From contig NZ_JBAIYU010000026.1 of the NCBI RefSeq assembly GCF_036763085.1, forward strand, positions 1-48,656: a stretch of DNA of 48,656 nucleotides, given 5' to 3'. A program made the translations under genes and the position numbers. Source of the stretch: JBAIYU01 sp036763085 (GTDB lineage: Bacteria; Bacillota; Negativicutes; DSM-1736; Dendrosporobacteraceae). The notes under the pieces are model-generated. The model did not search any database. It saw nothing but the letters and a program-made list of their open reading frames with translations, and was not told the origin of the DNA. This document shows positions 1 through 8,728 of the stretch, in pieces (position 1 is the first letter of the stretch; each line of letters opens with the position of its first letter).

Positions 1-319
<319 letters not shown>

Positions 320-393
320 ATTTATTTATGAAGAACCTTGATGGCTCTTTATAATTCGAAATTGCTTTGTTAATTCGTTTGCACGATTAACGT

Positions 394-413
394 TTTGTGC
401 TCAATGAGCACCG
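394..413 (-). other. Hairpin in rRNA leader
   Basis: A perfect 6-bp hairpin GTGCTC-aat-GAGCAC lies between the rRNA promoters and the 16S gene. In this position it could belong to a boxB/boxA-type antitermination region or a processing site. A second small stem (AAGAGCC/GGTTCTT) lies at about 330-350. Neither role can be proven from sequence alone. Confidence 0.4.
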
Positions 414-515
414 CACATCTGGCATTAATTCTTCTTACATTGTTTAGTTTTCAGGGAACACTGGTTGTTCTTGCGTTCAACCTTATTTGACTCGCTGCCA
501 TCTGACAGCTTATCT

Positions 516-544
516 ATATTAACACAACCAATTCATCATGTCAA
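516..544 (-). promoter_or_regulatory. rRNA operon promoter P2 (sigma-A type)
   Basis: On the minus strand, TTGACA (539-544) and TAATAT (516-521) are separated by exactly 17 bp. Transcription would start near 509 and run into the 16S gene. Confidence 0.85.
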
Positions 545-591
545 TATGTTTCTTTTGGTATTTTGTGCCACCGTTTAACGACGACTTAACT

Positions 592-620
592 AGGTTACCA
601 CATATGATGACCACTGTCAA
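592..620 (-). promoter_or_regulatory. rRNA operon promoter P1 (sigma-A type)
   Basis: A second minus-strand promoter lies upstream of P2: TTGACA (615-620), 17-bp spacer, TAACCT (592-597). Tandem promoters are typical for Firmicutes rrn operons. The -10 is weaker than that of P2. Confidence 0.65.
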
Positions 621-660
621 TCAAACTCCAATTGTAAATAATACCATAAAACCTAAAAAG

Positions 661-698
661 CACTGGCTAGAAATAAGACACCTTATTTCTAGCCAGTG
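661..698. terminator. Bidirectional intrinsic terminator
   Basis: A 17-bp perfect hairpin (arms CACTGGCTAGAAATAAG, loop of 4) lies directly after the yunB stop. On the minus strand it is followed by CTTTTTAGG. It separates yunB from the rRNA promoter region. Confidence 0.9.
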
Positions 699-713
699 AA
701 AACTACTATATAG

Positions 714-1403
714 TTAATGGGCACTGCCGTTACCTGGGTCATTACCACTGAATTCATGTGGAAGAGGGAAAGGAAACTGCACATATGTACTTGGCACTTC
801 ACCAACAACTACATATTCGGCTATAGGAACTTGAGTGTTTACGCTGACGCTCTTACTAACTAGCGGTACAACTATTTTAACATCAGTCGTCGCGACTAAG
901 TAAACCATATGCCTCGTCTGGTTTATACCTGCTTGCTCGAACTTATCAATAACGTTTACTTGAACAGTTCCGATCGGTATTATCGTTACGGTTATTTTAG
1001 GCCCCATACTCGCTAAAAACTGACTGCCCAATACTTGACCAATTGGTATAGCAATTTTTTCTTCAGCAATACCTTTCAATGCCTCTTGTACTTTAATTGT
1101 AGTATCCGCAGCTAGTTTGTTAAATTCCATTGTATTAGGCTGAATAAGAACAACTCTGCCTCTGCTATCTACTTTCACTGTGACCAAAGTTTGTGGATCA
1201 ATACTTTGGCTCACTTTATTATTTATAACATTATTAATTGCTTCAGTAGCAATTAATCTTGAACGTGCCTCCGCTATAGCAAGCAATGTTGGCTTTAGGT
1301 GTATTTCCATTATCCAAAGGGTATATGAGATTAGCGTAATCAGTATCGCAATTATGACTGTTACTGATGGTATCCTTCGCTTTCGTCGCACTGTGAACCT
1401 CAT
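714..1403 (-). CDS. yunB: Sporulation protein YunB
   Basis: Family assignment rests on overall similarity to YunB, a mother-cell sporulation protein of the sigma-E regulon. The 229-aa product has a basic N-terminus (RRKRR), one membrane segment at about residues 12-32, and an extracytoplasmic region with the YunB-typical stretches ARSRLIATEAINN and IPIGQVLGS. The start is ATG at 1403, 7 nt after GGGGAGG; an earlier in-frame ATG has no ribosome binding site. An A/T-rich stretch with CATATG and CATGACAAAT upstream loosely resembles sigma-E elements, but this is weak. The gene is monocistronic and closed by the strong hairpin at 661-698. Confidence 0.88.
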   Translation of the reverse strand: MRFTVRRKRRIPSVTVIIAILITLISYTLWIMEIHLKPTLLAIAEARSRLIATEAINNVINNKVSQSIDPQTLVTVKVDSRGRVVLIQPNTMEFNKLAADTTIKVQEALKGIAEEKIAIPIGQVLGSQFLASMGPKITVTIIPIGTVQVNVIDKFEQAGINQTRHMVYLVATTDVKIVVPLVSKSVSVNTQVPIAEYVVVGEVPSTYVQFPFPLPHEFSGNDPGNGSAH

Positions 1404-1606
1404 GGGTTTTCCTCCCCAATCAAAAATTAACCAAATCGGGATATTTGTCATGTATTATATGGAAGCATATGAAAATTGGTGCTTATTTTAGAATTAATAA
1501 ACATTAACGCTATTACAAACTCCTGTCGATCTTTAATAATTCTCCTACCAATTTATTTTTTTATGATATAATGTTTGTCATATGGTAATTAGCAAGGAGG
1601 TTGTCA

Positions 1607-3751
1607 ATGAAGAACTCCAACAGTGACGTTCCCAACAAACGAAAGGACTCAAAGAAGGGATATACTAAACCAATAGCTATTATACTAATCGTATTTATTG
1701 TAATGATTACCGGAGCAGGCTTAGGTTTTTTAACAGCTAGCCTTAACACAAAGCCTGGTCTCACAAACGATATAAGACCACCTGCGTCATCGCAGATTTA
1801 CGATATAAACGGTAATTTAATTACAACAGTCCACTCGGTAGAAAACCGCGTCCCAGTTACACTAAACAAGGTACCTAAAAATCTTCAGAATGCTTTTATC
1901 GCGGCAGAAGACGCACGTTTTTATCAGCATATGGGCATTGATCCCCGTGGGATTCTGAGAGCTGTTTGGTCAAATATTATGGACCGAGGCGTATCTGAGG
2001 GCGGTAGTACTATCACCCAACAGTTGGCTAAGAATGCTTATCTATCACAAGAAAGGACCTTACAGCGAAAGATTCAAGAAGCCTTTCTAGCTTTGCAAAT
2101 AGAACGACAATACACAAAAAATGAAATATTAGAGCTCTATCTAAATCAGATTTATTTCGGGCAAGGCGCTTACGGCGTACAGGCAGCGGCGCATTTATAC
2201 TTTGGTAAAAATGTAGAAGATCTTAATTTAGCTGAATGTGCAATGCTTGCAGGTATCCCTAAAAGCCCTAACTATTATTCACCGCTAAATAATCTTAAAG
2301 CCGCAACCGAAAGACAAAATACCGTCATCGAGCAAATGGTTAAATATGAGTATATTGATCAATCGTCGGCAACAAAAGCTAAAAATACTAAAATCGCTCT
2401 TGCTACACGCCAAGTTAATTCTTCAGGCGGTAAGATTGCCTCCTATTTTGTCGATTATGTGACCCAAATACTTATAGATAAATATGGTGCTGATGCTGTA
2501 TATAAAGATGGTTTGAAAATCTACACTTCGTTAGATCTCGATATGCAGCATGCCGCTGAACGAGCAATGGGTAAATTGCCTGCAGTATATACTGATTCAA
2601 GTGGAATTAAGCAACCTCAAGGTGCCCTAGTTGCGATCGATCCGCGAACTGGTCACATTAAAGCAATGGTAGGCGGACGAGGCAATGACCAGTTTAACCG
2701 TGCTGTTATGGCAGAACGTCAGCCAGGTTCAGCCTTTAAACCATTTGTGTACTTGGCTGCAATTGAGAATGGAATGAGTCCTTCAACGGTAATTGAAGAC
2801 TCTCCAATTAGCTTCGGAAGCTGGTCCCCTGTCAATTATGATGGGAAACTACATGGTAAAGTAACTCTACGCACAGCACTTGAAAATTCTCTAAATATCC
2901 CAACAGTAAAACTTGCAAATCAAGTAGGAGTAGATAAACCACTTTATTACGCACAACAAATGGGTATATCTACTTTAGTATTACACGGTTCAACAAATGA
3001 TAGAAATCTTGCAATGTCATTAGGGGGCCTTACAAAAGGTGTTACTCCTCTTGAACTCGCCAGTGCCTATGGCGTGTTTGCAAATAACGGCATTAAAGTC
3101 GAACCGATTGTAATAGTAAAAATAGTTGACCGTAATGGTAAGGTACTAGAGCAAAACAACTCACGAGAAAAAGCTGTAGTTAGTGAAAAAAGCGCTTATA
3201 TAGTAACTGATATGATGCGCGGGGTATTAACCCATGGTACAGGAGCTGCAGCTAATATCGGAAGGCCAGCGGCAGGTAAAACTGGCACTACAAGTGATTA
3301 CAAAGACGCTTGGTTTGTTGGCTTCACGCCTGATCTAGTTGCTTCTGTTTGGCTAGGCAATGATAATGACGGCTATTTGAACGGTATAACCGGAGGTAGT
3401 ATACCAGCCCAAATTTGGCGCAGTTTTATGACCGAAGCCACTTCCAAAATTCCTTATCGGGATTTCATTAGGCCTTCTGGCGTTACAATTGATAATACCC
3501 CTCCAGAAGATTTGAATAAGACTGATCCAAATAAGCCAAATGATGCTGATGAAAAAAACAAAGACAAGGAAAAAGATAAGGATAAAGACAAAGCAACTGA
3601 CAAAGATAAAAGTGATCCTTCTATCCCTTCTTCAACTGAACCTAAACCTACTGACAAAACTCTGCCTCCGCCACCTAAGTCCGAAAAAGGAGAATCACAG
3701 TCAGTCGCTCCACCTCCACCAAAATCTGATAAAGATAAAAAAAATAATTAG
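1607..3751 (+). CDS. Class A penicillin-binding protein (PBP1A family)
   Basis: Bifunctional peptidoglycan synthase of 714 aa. A lysine-rich cytoplasmic N-terminus is followed by one transmembrane helix (about 22-44). The GT51 glycosyltransferase domain has the catalytic-Glu motif AAEDARFYQH (E101), GGSTITQQLAKN and the ELYLNQIYFG segment. The transpeptidase domain has SAFK (S375/K378), SLN (in ENSLNIP) and KTGT (K558). The C-terminus from about residue 630 is low-complexity, rich in K/D and then P/S, and probably lies outside the membrane. ATG 1607 follows AAGGAGG by 6 nt and is preferred to the in-frame TTG at 1601. A TATAAT at 1567-1572 is a likely -10, with a poor -35. Terminator at 3761. 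Confidence 0.95.
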   Translation: MKNSNSDVPNKRKDSKKGYTKPIAIILIVFIVMITGAGLGFLTASLNTKPGLTNDIRPPASSQIYDINGNLITTVHSVENRVPVTLNKVPKNLQNAFIAAEDARFYQHMGIDPRGILRAVWSNIMDRGVSEGGSTITQQLAKNAYLSQERTLQRKIQEAFLALQIERQYTKNEILELYLNQIYFGQGAYGVQAAAHLYFGKNVEDLNLAECAMLAGIPKSPNYYSPLNNLKAATERQNTVIEQMVKYEYIDQSSATKAKNTKIALATRQVNSSGGKIASYFVDYVTQILIDKYGADAVYKDGLKIYTSLDLDMQHAAERAMGKLPAVYTDSSGIKQPQGALVAIDPRTGHIKAMVGGRGNDQFNRAVMAERQPGSAFKPFVYLAAIENGMSPSTVIEDSPISFGSWSPVNYDGKLHGKVTLRTALENSLNIPTVKLANQVGVDKPLYYAQQMGISTLVLHGSTNDRNLAMSLGGLTKGVTPLELASAYGVFANNGIKVEPIVIVKIVDRNGKVLEQNNSREKAVVSEKSAYIVTDMMRGVLTHGTGAAANIGRPAAGKTGTTSDYKDAWFVGFTPDLVASVWLGNDNDGYLNGITGGSIPAQIWRSFMTEATSKIPYRDFIRPSGVTIDNTPPEDLNKTDPNKPNDADEKNKDKEKDKDKDKATDKDKSDPSIPSSTEPKPTDKTLPPPPKSEKGESQSVAPPPPKSDKDKKNN

Positions 3752-3760
3752 TAATATAAA

Positions 3761-3793
3761 AAAACACGCGTTTTTTACGCGTGTTTTCTTTTT
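3761..3793 (+). terminator. Intrinsic terminator after the PBP gene
   Basis: An 11-bp hairpin (AAAACACGCGT/ACGCGTGTTTT) is followed by CTTTTTT. The A-run before it means it could also serve the minus-strand microprotein at 3810. Confidence 0.88.
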
Positions 3794-3809
3794 TGGTGCA
3801 TATACATTA

Positions 3810-3920
3810 CTAGAGAGTTGTGTCAAAAGTATCATCGTTAAAGAAGAACAATAATATGATAATTATAATTATAATCCAAATAGCACTATTTCCGCCACCA
3901 CAGCCAAATCCACGACCCAT
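3810..3920 (-). CDS. Gly/Ile-rich membrane microprotein (YjcZ-like), copy 1
   Basis: This 36-residue ORF starts at ATG 3920 behind GGGGGA and ends with TAG at 3810. It has a Gly-rich head containing one Cys (MGRGFGCGGG), then Trp followed by seven Ile, Leu-Leu, Phe-Phe-Phe and an acidic Asp-Asp tail. Three more ORFs in the window share this W-I7-LL-FFF-x-DD plan. The design resembles the YjcZ-type sporulation microproteins of Bacilli and Clostridia. Function is unknown; a single membrane span is predicted. It lies 127 nt from copy 2, same strand. Confidence 0.75.
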   Translation of the reverse strand: MGRGFGCGGGNSAIWIIIIIIILLFFFNDDTFDTTL

Positions 3921-4047
3921 ACTTTATCCCCCTTTCTCATTAGCTTCAGCTTTATTTGCTTCCGTTAGTTTGATTTTAGGGTTGACTTAGCATTGTGTCC
4001 TCTTTGCCTACAAATGAAGAAATTGTTTAGTTATAACTTAAGTATGA

Positions 4048-4152
4048 TTAGGAAAATGTAGTGTCATCTTCAAAGAAGAACAGTAAGATGATGATTATGA
4101 TGATTATCCACAAAGAACTTGAACCACCGAATCCGCCACAACCTCTTGCCAT
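4048..4152 (-). CDS. Gly/Ile-rich membrane microprotein (YjcZ-like), copy 2
   Basis: A 34-residue ORF, ATG 4152 behind AAGGAGG, stop TAA at 4048. The head is MARGCGGFGG, followed by SSSLW, seven Ile, LLFFF and EDD. About 100 nt upstream the minus strand has AC, 17 nt, CATATATTG, close to the sigma-K consensus AC-N16/17-CATANNNTA, which would fit late mother-cell expression. That promoter reading is inference. Confidence 0.75.
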   Translation of the reverse strand: MARGCGGFGGSSSLWIIIIIIILLFFFEDDTTFS

Positions 4153-4310
4153 CGAATACTACCTCCTTAAAAATGTATCTTTTTGAGGGCAGCTGTTTAA
4201 ATATGTGCTGCTAGACCACATTTTTAAGTACCGCCCGCCCTTCTACTTCAATATATGGCTAATTCTGTCGAAGTGTTACTCGTCAAAAATCTACTTTAAC
4301 TAAAATAGCA

Positions 4311-4682
4311 TTATTCTAAAAGACGTCTAATGGTCTTAGGGGCTTCGGCGGCAACCTTTACTGAATTCATTGTATTGTTTATTACTTCTGCAATGCTCCT
4401 TATGCGGTCTACCGTTGATGTCATCCCTTCAATTCTCCTATCCATCTGAACATTCTCTGATGCCAATGTTAATATAATTACCATTAATTGAAAACTAAAA
4501 TTGGGATTATCTAAAACCTTTCTAATAAACCTCAATGGCGAATTCAACATTTTTTCAGGCTTTGCAATTTTAACGTCTTTATCCTGATTTGAGTGTATAT
4601 TAGAATTTGGTGACTCGCTAGATTCGCTAACCGCCCCAGGATTAACCTCTTCTATTGTTCTTCTATTCCTGCGTAAGCGCAT
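4311..4682 (-). CDS. Hypothetical coiled-coil/amphipathic protein
   Basis: This 123-aa product matches no family I recognise. It begins with a strongly basic stretch (MRLRRNRR), then an Asn/Ser-rich linker to about residue 45. A conserved-looking block LRFIRKVLDNPNFSFQLMVIILTLASENVQMDRR follows at about 50-85, part of it hydrophobic, and then a helical, probably coiled-coil C-terminus. ATG 4682 follows GAGGAGGGG. It is divergent from the ybaB-like gene, and the 137-nt spacer holds an inverted repeat (4710-4732). Its setting between microproteins and the YbaB pair suggests a shared, perhaps sporulation-stage, regulon; this is inference. Confidence 0.6.
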   Translation of the reverse strand: MRLRRNRRTIEEVNPGAVSESSESPNSNIHSNQDKDVKIAKPEKMLNSPLRFIRKVLDNPNFSFQLMVIILTLASENVQMDRRIEGMTSTVDRIRSIAEVINNTMNSVKVAAEAPKTIRRLLE

Positions 4683-4709
4683 CCCGACCCCTCCTCACAA
4701 AATCATGAT

Positions 4710-4732
4710 CTATCTTAATATATGTTAGATAG
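4710..4732. promoter_or_regulatory. Inverted repeat in divergent promoter region
   Basis: CTATCT (4710-4715) and AGATAG (4727-4732) form an imperfect palindrome between the divergent genes at 4682 and 4820. It could be an operator or a small hairpin; nothing more can be said. Confidence 0.3.
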
Positions 4733-4819
4733 TTAAATTAGGTATCATTAAAATTGGACACTCACAAAATTATTCTGCTAGCATAGTGTGGCATAAAAAT
4801 TATCGGAGGTGTTGTTTTA

Positions 4820-5140
4820 ATGTTTGAAAATCTTGGCAATATGATGGAAATGGTTAAGAAGGTACAGCAAAACGTTCAAACAATTCAAGAACAGTTAAAA
4901 AATGAACGTATTGATGTTTCAAGTGGTGACGTTATCAAAGTAAGTGTTAACGGGCAGCAGGATATCATGTCTATTGAACTAAATAGTAAATATCTGTCTC
5001 CAGATAATTCAGCTCTTCTGCAAGATTTACTGGTAGCGACTATTAATAACGCCATGGCAAAATCTCGGGAACTCAATCAGACGGCTATGAATAAATTGAC
5101 TTCTGATTTAAACATCCCTAAGATTCCTGGCTTATTTTAA
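4820..5140 (+). CDS. YbaB/EbfC-family nucleoid-associated protein
   Basis: A 106-aa protein with the YbaB layout: N-terminal helix MFENLGNMMEMVKKVQQNVQ, a central beta region (VSVNGQQDIMSIELN) and a C-terminal helix ending near the PGLF tail. YbaB/EbfC proteins bind DNA as dimers. The housekeeping copy normally sits in dnaX-ybaB-recR, so this stand-alone gene is probably a paralogue. Its acidic/neutral character differs from DNA-binding homologues. ATG 4820 follows CGGAGG. It is 12 nt from the next gene, hence an operon. Confidence 0.8.
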   Translation: MFENLGNMMEMVKKVQQNVQTIQEQLKNERIDVSSGDVIKVSVNGQQDIMSIELNSKYLSPDNSALLQDLLVATINNAMAKSRELNQTAMNKLTSDLNIPKIPGLF

Positions 5141-5152
5141 GGGGGGGCCTTT

Positions 5153-5743
5153 ATGTCTAACGGATCCTCTGACAAGACAATGCTGCAAAGTATTATAAGG
5201 ATGCTGGATACAACTGAGGGAAATTATGATAGCTTAATAAACTTACTATCTCTATTATGTATTATTACAATATTAAATAAGAATCAATCTCACACCGTCA
5301 ACTCAGCGGTACCTACTACGACAGCCGGCAGCCCAATTCAAAAACTTCTCGGCGAATTGACTAAAGGGGACGGTGGTGGTGGTGGTGGCGGTCCATCTAT
5401 GGATACTCTTATGTCTTTGCTGCCGCTTCTCAATAGTCCACAATTAAAATCAAAGCTAAACCCATCAAATATGTCTTCTATATTAGGTCTAATCAACACC
5501 TTAGGTGGCAGTGGCGGCAGCCACAGCTCAAATAATAGCAATGAAAAAAATGATACCTCTAAGCCGGAAAAACAAGAAAAAATAGACACTAAACCTGAAG
5601 TAAAATCAGAGACAAAAAAGGAATCCCCCGCAGCAGCTATTACTGAAGCAATGCCAATACCGCCTAATTCAACTATTAATGAGACTGAGGAAGAATCAAA
5701 GAGATCTACAGGCCGATTTCTTAACTGGAAAACAAGCTTCTAA
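5153..5743 (+). CDS. Hypothetical low-complexity protein with poly-Gly segment
   Basis: A 196-aa product translated from ATG 5153 behind a G-rich Shine-Dalgarno. Residues 1-45 form a helical/hydrophobic head (SLLCIITILNK). Then come a run of seven Gly near residue 75, a leucine-rich stretch (MDTLMSLLPLLNS), GGSGGS, and a long disordered K/E/S/P tail. I recognise no family. The tight coupling to the YbaB-like gene suggests a joint function. The repeated motifs LMSLLPLLNS and LGLINTLGG resemble those of small Clostridia/Negativicutes proteins of unknown role. Confidence 0.65.
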   Translation: MSNGSSDKTMLQSIIRMLDTTEGNYDSLINLLSLLCIITILNKNQSHTVNSAVPTTTAGSPIQKLLGELTKGDGGGGGGGPSMDTLMSLLPLLNSPQLKSKLNPSNMSSILGLINTLGGSGGSHSSNNSNEKNDTSKPEKQEKIDTKPEVKSETKKESPAAAITEAMPIPPNSTINETEEESKRSTGRFLNWKTSF

Positions 5744-5749
5744 AAGCAA

Positions 5750-5790
5750 AGAGGTGTGAGCTAATCAGCTCACACCTCTTGTTTTTTTTC
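5750..5790. terminator. Intrinsic terminator between convergent genes
   Basis: A 13-bp perfect hairpin (AGAGGTGTGAGCT/AGCTCACACCTCT, loop of 4) is followed by TGTTTTTTTTC on the plus strand. It closes the ybaB-like operon and can also serve the DUF2148 gene arriving from the right. Confidence 0.92.
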
Positions 5791-5792
5791 AT

Positions 5793-6323
5793 TTAGCCTC
5801 GATCATGGAAAGGACTCTTTCCTGACACACTTAATGGAATACCGTATGCAATTGCTACATTTTCCTCGAATAAATCTAAATTTAAAGCTGCACGGCCAAT
5901 ACTAAACATAATTCTATTATCAACATGATTATGGGCTGCAATACTTACGGCCGATCCCATTGCAATACCTAAATCGCCAATACTTATAGCACACAAGCCT
6001 GACTTCTTGGCGTTTTCCTCACAATTTGCATAACCACAGTAGCCGCAATTAGGCACTCCGTTCGGTCTGACCTTTTGGCCCATCAACACTACTAGTGACG
6101 CCTTCTCAACACAGTTCGCATCACGTTCAAAAAACTGAGCTCCAGATGATTTAGCAATTCTACGCATTTCGTCAACGAGTTGATTTTTAATGCCGCCTTT
6201 AACCGTCATTGTTACTAAATTATCAATTCCCTTACCTTTTGGAGCTGTTCTAGCTGCAACACACATTGAATCAGCAACTCTTTCAATTGCACGTTCTTCA
6301 ATCTCTTTGCTCTTAGTTATCAT
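5793..6323 (-). CDS. DUF2148 ferredoxin-domain protein
   Basis: A 176-aa protein with the DUF2148 Cys cluster CGYCGYANCEEN near residues 93-104 and two more Cys (ADSMCVAARTAPKG near 21, KKSGLCAIS near 111). These suggest an Fe-S centre. The AARTAPKGKGIDN opening is characteristic of this small family, which is common in anaerobes and biochemically uncharacterised. ATG 6323 follows GGAGGAG. It is the last gene of the zapA/U32/mutS2 run, 38 nt after mutS2. Confidence 0.85.
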   Translation of the reverse strand: MITKSKEIEERAIERVADSMCVAARTAPKGKGIDNLVTMTVKGGIKNQLVDEMRRIAKSSGAQFFERDANCVEKASLVVLMGQKVRPNGVPNCGYCGYANCEENAKKSGLCAISIGDLGIAMGSAVSIAAHNHVDNRIMFSIGRAALNLDLFEENVAIAYGIPLSVSGKSPFHDRG

Positions 6324-6361
6324 TATTCTCCTCCATCCTATCCTCTAATCATTTTTATGTA

Positions 6362-8716
6362 TTATGTCAGGCGCACTACGGTAGCACCATCACCACCTTC
6401 GTTTAACTCACCAATACTAATATCTCTTACATGATGATGATTTTTCAGATAAGTTCTAACACCTTTTCTTAAGGCTCCAGTTCCTTTTCCATGAATAACT
6501 ATTACTTGAGTTAAGCCGGCCAAAATAGCATCATCAAGGTATTTTTCCAACAGCATCTCTGCTTCTTCTACAGTCGTTCCCCGTACGTCAATTTGTCTTT
6601 GAACATCATAAACTTTGGCAAAATTAACAGTTTTCGTTTTTGATTTTTCTCGCGTAATATGTTCTTCCCCTACTAATCGGCACGAACTGATTGGCACATT
6701 TACTTTCATAAGTCCAATTTGCACCGTGACCTGATCTGAGCTAGTAGAAATAACGGTCCCTTTCTGATTTAAGTTAGTCACGTAAACTGTACTTCCTTGA
6801 CTTAGAGAGCCAATATGTGCTGGAATGAAAGAACTTACATCTGTTTCAACAACAAGTTCCGCCAGCCCATCTTTTATCCTTTTGCGAGCAGAATCTATCG
6901 CTTGCTGCCTGTCTTTAGCGTTATTGTTGTTAAATTGTGCTTTAAGATCACTTATTATGGTTTCAGATTCACGCCTTGCTTGCCTAATTAATGAGGAAGC
7001 GTCATTTTGGGCTTGAGCCAATATTTTTTCTTTTTTATGCTTAAATTCTTGTTGCTCAATGCTTAATCTGTTTTGCAGAGTAATTAAGTTTTGCTCCTGA
7101 GCTCTTATTTCCCTAGTAAGATTTTCATATTTAATTTTTTGGGCTTCAAGCTCATTTAATACACTATCAAGCTCTGCATGGTCTGTACTAATAAGTTGTT
7201 TGGCTCTTTCGATAATATTATCTGCCAGTCCTAATCGTCTGCTGATTGCGAAAGCATTACTACTGCCAGGTATACCTATTAGCAGCCGATACGTAGGACG
7301 AAGAGTTTGTATATCAAATTCTACGCTGGCGTTTTCTATTCCATGTCTAGAATAAGCAAATGTTTTTAACTCACTATAGTGCGTTGTTGCTATTGTCTTA
7401 GCGTCTTTATTAATTAGATGTTCTAGTATTGCCATAGCCAAAGCAGCTCCCTCTTCCGGATCAGTCCCTGCTCCAACTTCATCAATTAAAACTAGATCAC
7501 CCTGAGAAACACGATTTAGTATTCGCACTATGTTTGTCATATGTGCTGAAAATGTACTTAAGCTTTGTTCAATACTTTGCTCGTCGCCAATGTCAGCGTA
7601 AATATTGTTAAAAATCGTCATTTGTGAACCGCTAGAGGCAGGTATAAATAATCCCGACTGATTCATTAAAGCAAATAAGCCGACAGTTTTCATTGTCACC
7701 GTTTTGCCACCTGTATTTGGCCCTGTAATTAAAAGGGTGTTAAACTTTTTACCTAAATTAATATCAATCGGAACTACATTCTCATCCGGTATCAGTGGGT
7801 GACGAGCCTGCTTTAAATCAATAACCCCTTTATCATTTATATGTGGCATATCAGCCTTCATTTCAAAAGCTAATCGAGCTTTTGCAAATGCAAAATCGAG
7901 CTGAGCCAATATTTCACAGTTAAAATGAATTATTGGCGCACTATTAGCAATTTGCCCTGAAAGCATTTGAAGAATCCGTTCAATTTCATTTTTTTCTGCT
8001 GCCATCAATTGTTTTATATCGTTGTTTAAGTTTACAACTGCCATTGGCTCAATAAAAACTGTTGCTCCACTTGCTGATTGGTCATGTACTATTCCAGGGA
8101 AATTGTGTCGATATTCCTGTTTGATAGGTACAACGTATCTATCACCCCGCATAGTTACCAAAACATCTTGGAATAGCTTCTGATATTCCGTTGAGCGCAA
8201 TATTGCGTCTAGTTTTTCTTTTATCTTAATTTGCGAATTTTTTATTTCCCGCCTAATCCGCTGCAGTTCAACACTCGCATCATCACGAATTGTTCCTTGT
8301 TCACTAATGGTGTTGTCTATCAAAGTTTCAATATTACGTAAGACCTCAATGTTAGCAGCCATACCTGAAAGTATTGGCACTGTTACAGTCAGGTCATTAA
8401 AAAATGCCTTTGCTCTCCGTGCAGCATATAAATTACTGCCAACACTTACAATTTCGTGTGGCTCTAATATGCCGCCAACTTGCGCCTTTTTGAGAGATGA
8501 TCTAATATCACGAATCCCTCCTAATGGTGCATTTATAGCGACACTTAGAATATCGAACGCTTCCTTTGTTTCGGCAATATTATGCCTAACTTGAGTAAGA
8601 TCACTTACTGGCTCTAGAGCTTCAGCCAACTCTCTTCCAAGCGAAGAACTTGTGCGCTGTGCCAACATATCTCGTATTTTATCAAACTCCAAAGTGCGTG
8701 AAACTGATAAATCCAT
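6362..8716 (-). CDS. mutS2: Endonuclease/ribosome-rescue ATPase MutS2
   Basis: A 784-aa protein of standard MutS2 length. The MutS core ATPase shows Walker A GPNTGGKT (about 331-338) and Walker B VLIDEVGAGTDPEEG. A long coiled coil (about 510-620) is followed by a C-terminal Smr domain beginning IDVRGTTVEEA with the HGKGTGALR motif. MutS2 lacks the mismatch-recognition domain. It has been implicated in suppressing recombination and in splitting collided ribosomes. ATG 8716 follows AAGGGAG; the gap from the U32 gene is only 12 nt. Confidence 0.97.
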   Translation of the reverse strand: MDLSVSRTLEFDKIRDMLAQRTSSSLGRELAEALEPVSDLTQVRHNIAETKEAFDILSVAINAPLGGIRDIRSSLKKAQVGGILEPHEIVSVGSNLYAARRAKAFFNDLTVTVPILSGMAANIEVLRNIETLIDNTISEQGTIRDDASVELQRIRREIKNSQIKIKEKLDAILRSTEYQKLFQDVLVTMRGDRYVVPIKQEYRHNFPGIVHDQSASGATVFIEPMAVVNLNNDIKQLMAAEKNEIERILQMLSGQIANSAPIIHFNCEILAQLDFAFAKARLAFEMKADMPHINDKGVIDLKQARHPLIPDENVVPIDINLGKKFNTLLITGPNTGGKTVTMKTVGLFALMNQSGLFIPASSGSQMTIFNNIYADIGDEQSIEQSLSTFSAHMTNIVRILNRVSQGDLVLIDEVGAGTDPEEGAALAMAILEHLINKDAKTIATTHYSELKTFAYSRHGIENASVEFDIQTLRPTYRLLIGIPGSSNAFAISRRLGLADNIIERAKQLISTDHAELDSVLNELEAQKIKYENLTREIRAQEQNLITLQNRLSIEQQEFKHKKEKILAQAQNDASSLIRQARRESETIISDLKAQFNNNNAKDRQQAIDSARKRIKDGLAELVVETDVSSFIPAHIGSLSQGSTVYVTNLNQKGTVISTSSDQVTVQIGLMKVNVPISSCRLVGEEHITREKSKTKTVNFAKVYDVQRQIDVRGTTVEEAEMLLEKYLDDAILAGLTQVIVIHGKGTGALRKGVRTYLKNHHHVRDISIGELNEGGDGATVVRLT

Positions 8717-8728
8717 TTCAATCTCCCT

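Noticed and set aside
3540..3854. 104-aa ORF in the third frame of the PBP tail
   Set aside because: It is a shadow of the K/D-rich low-complexity codons and runs through the terminator.
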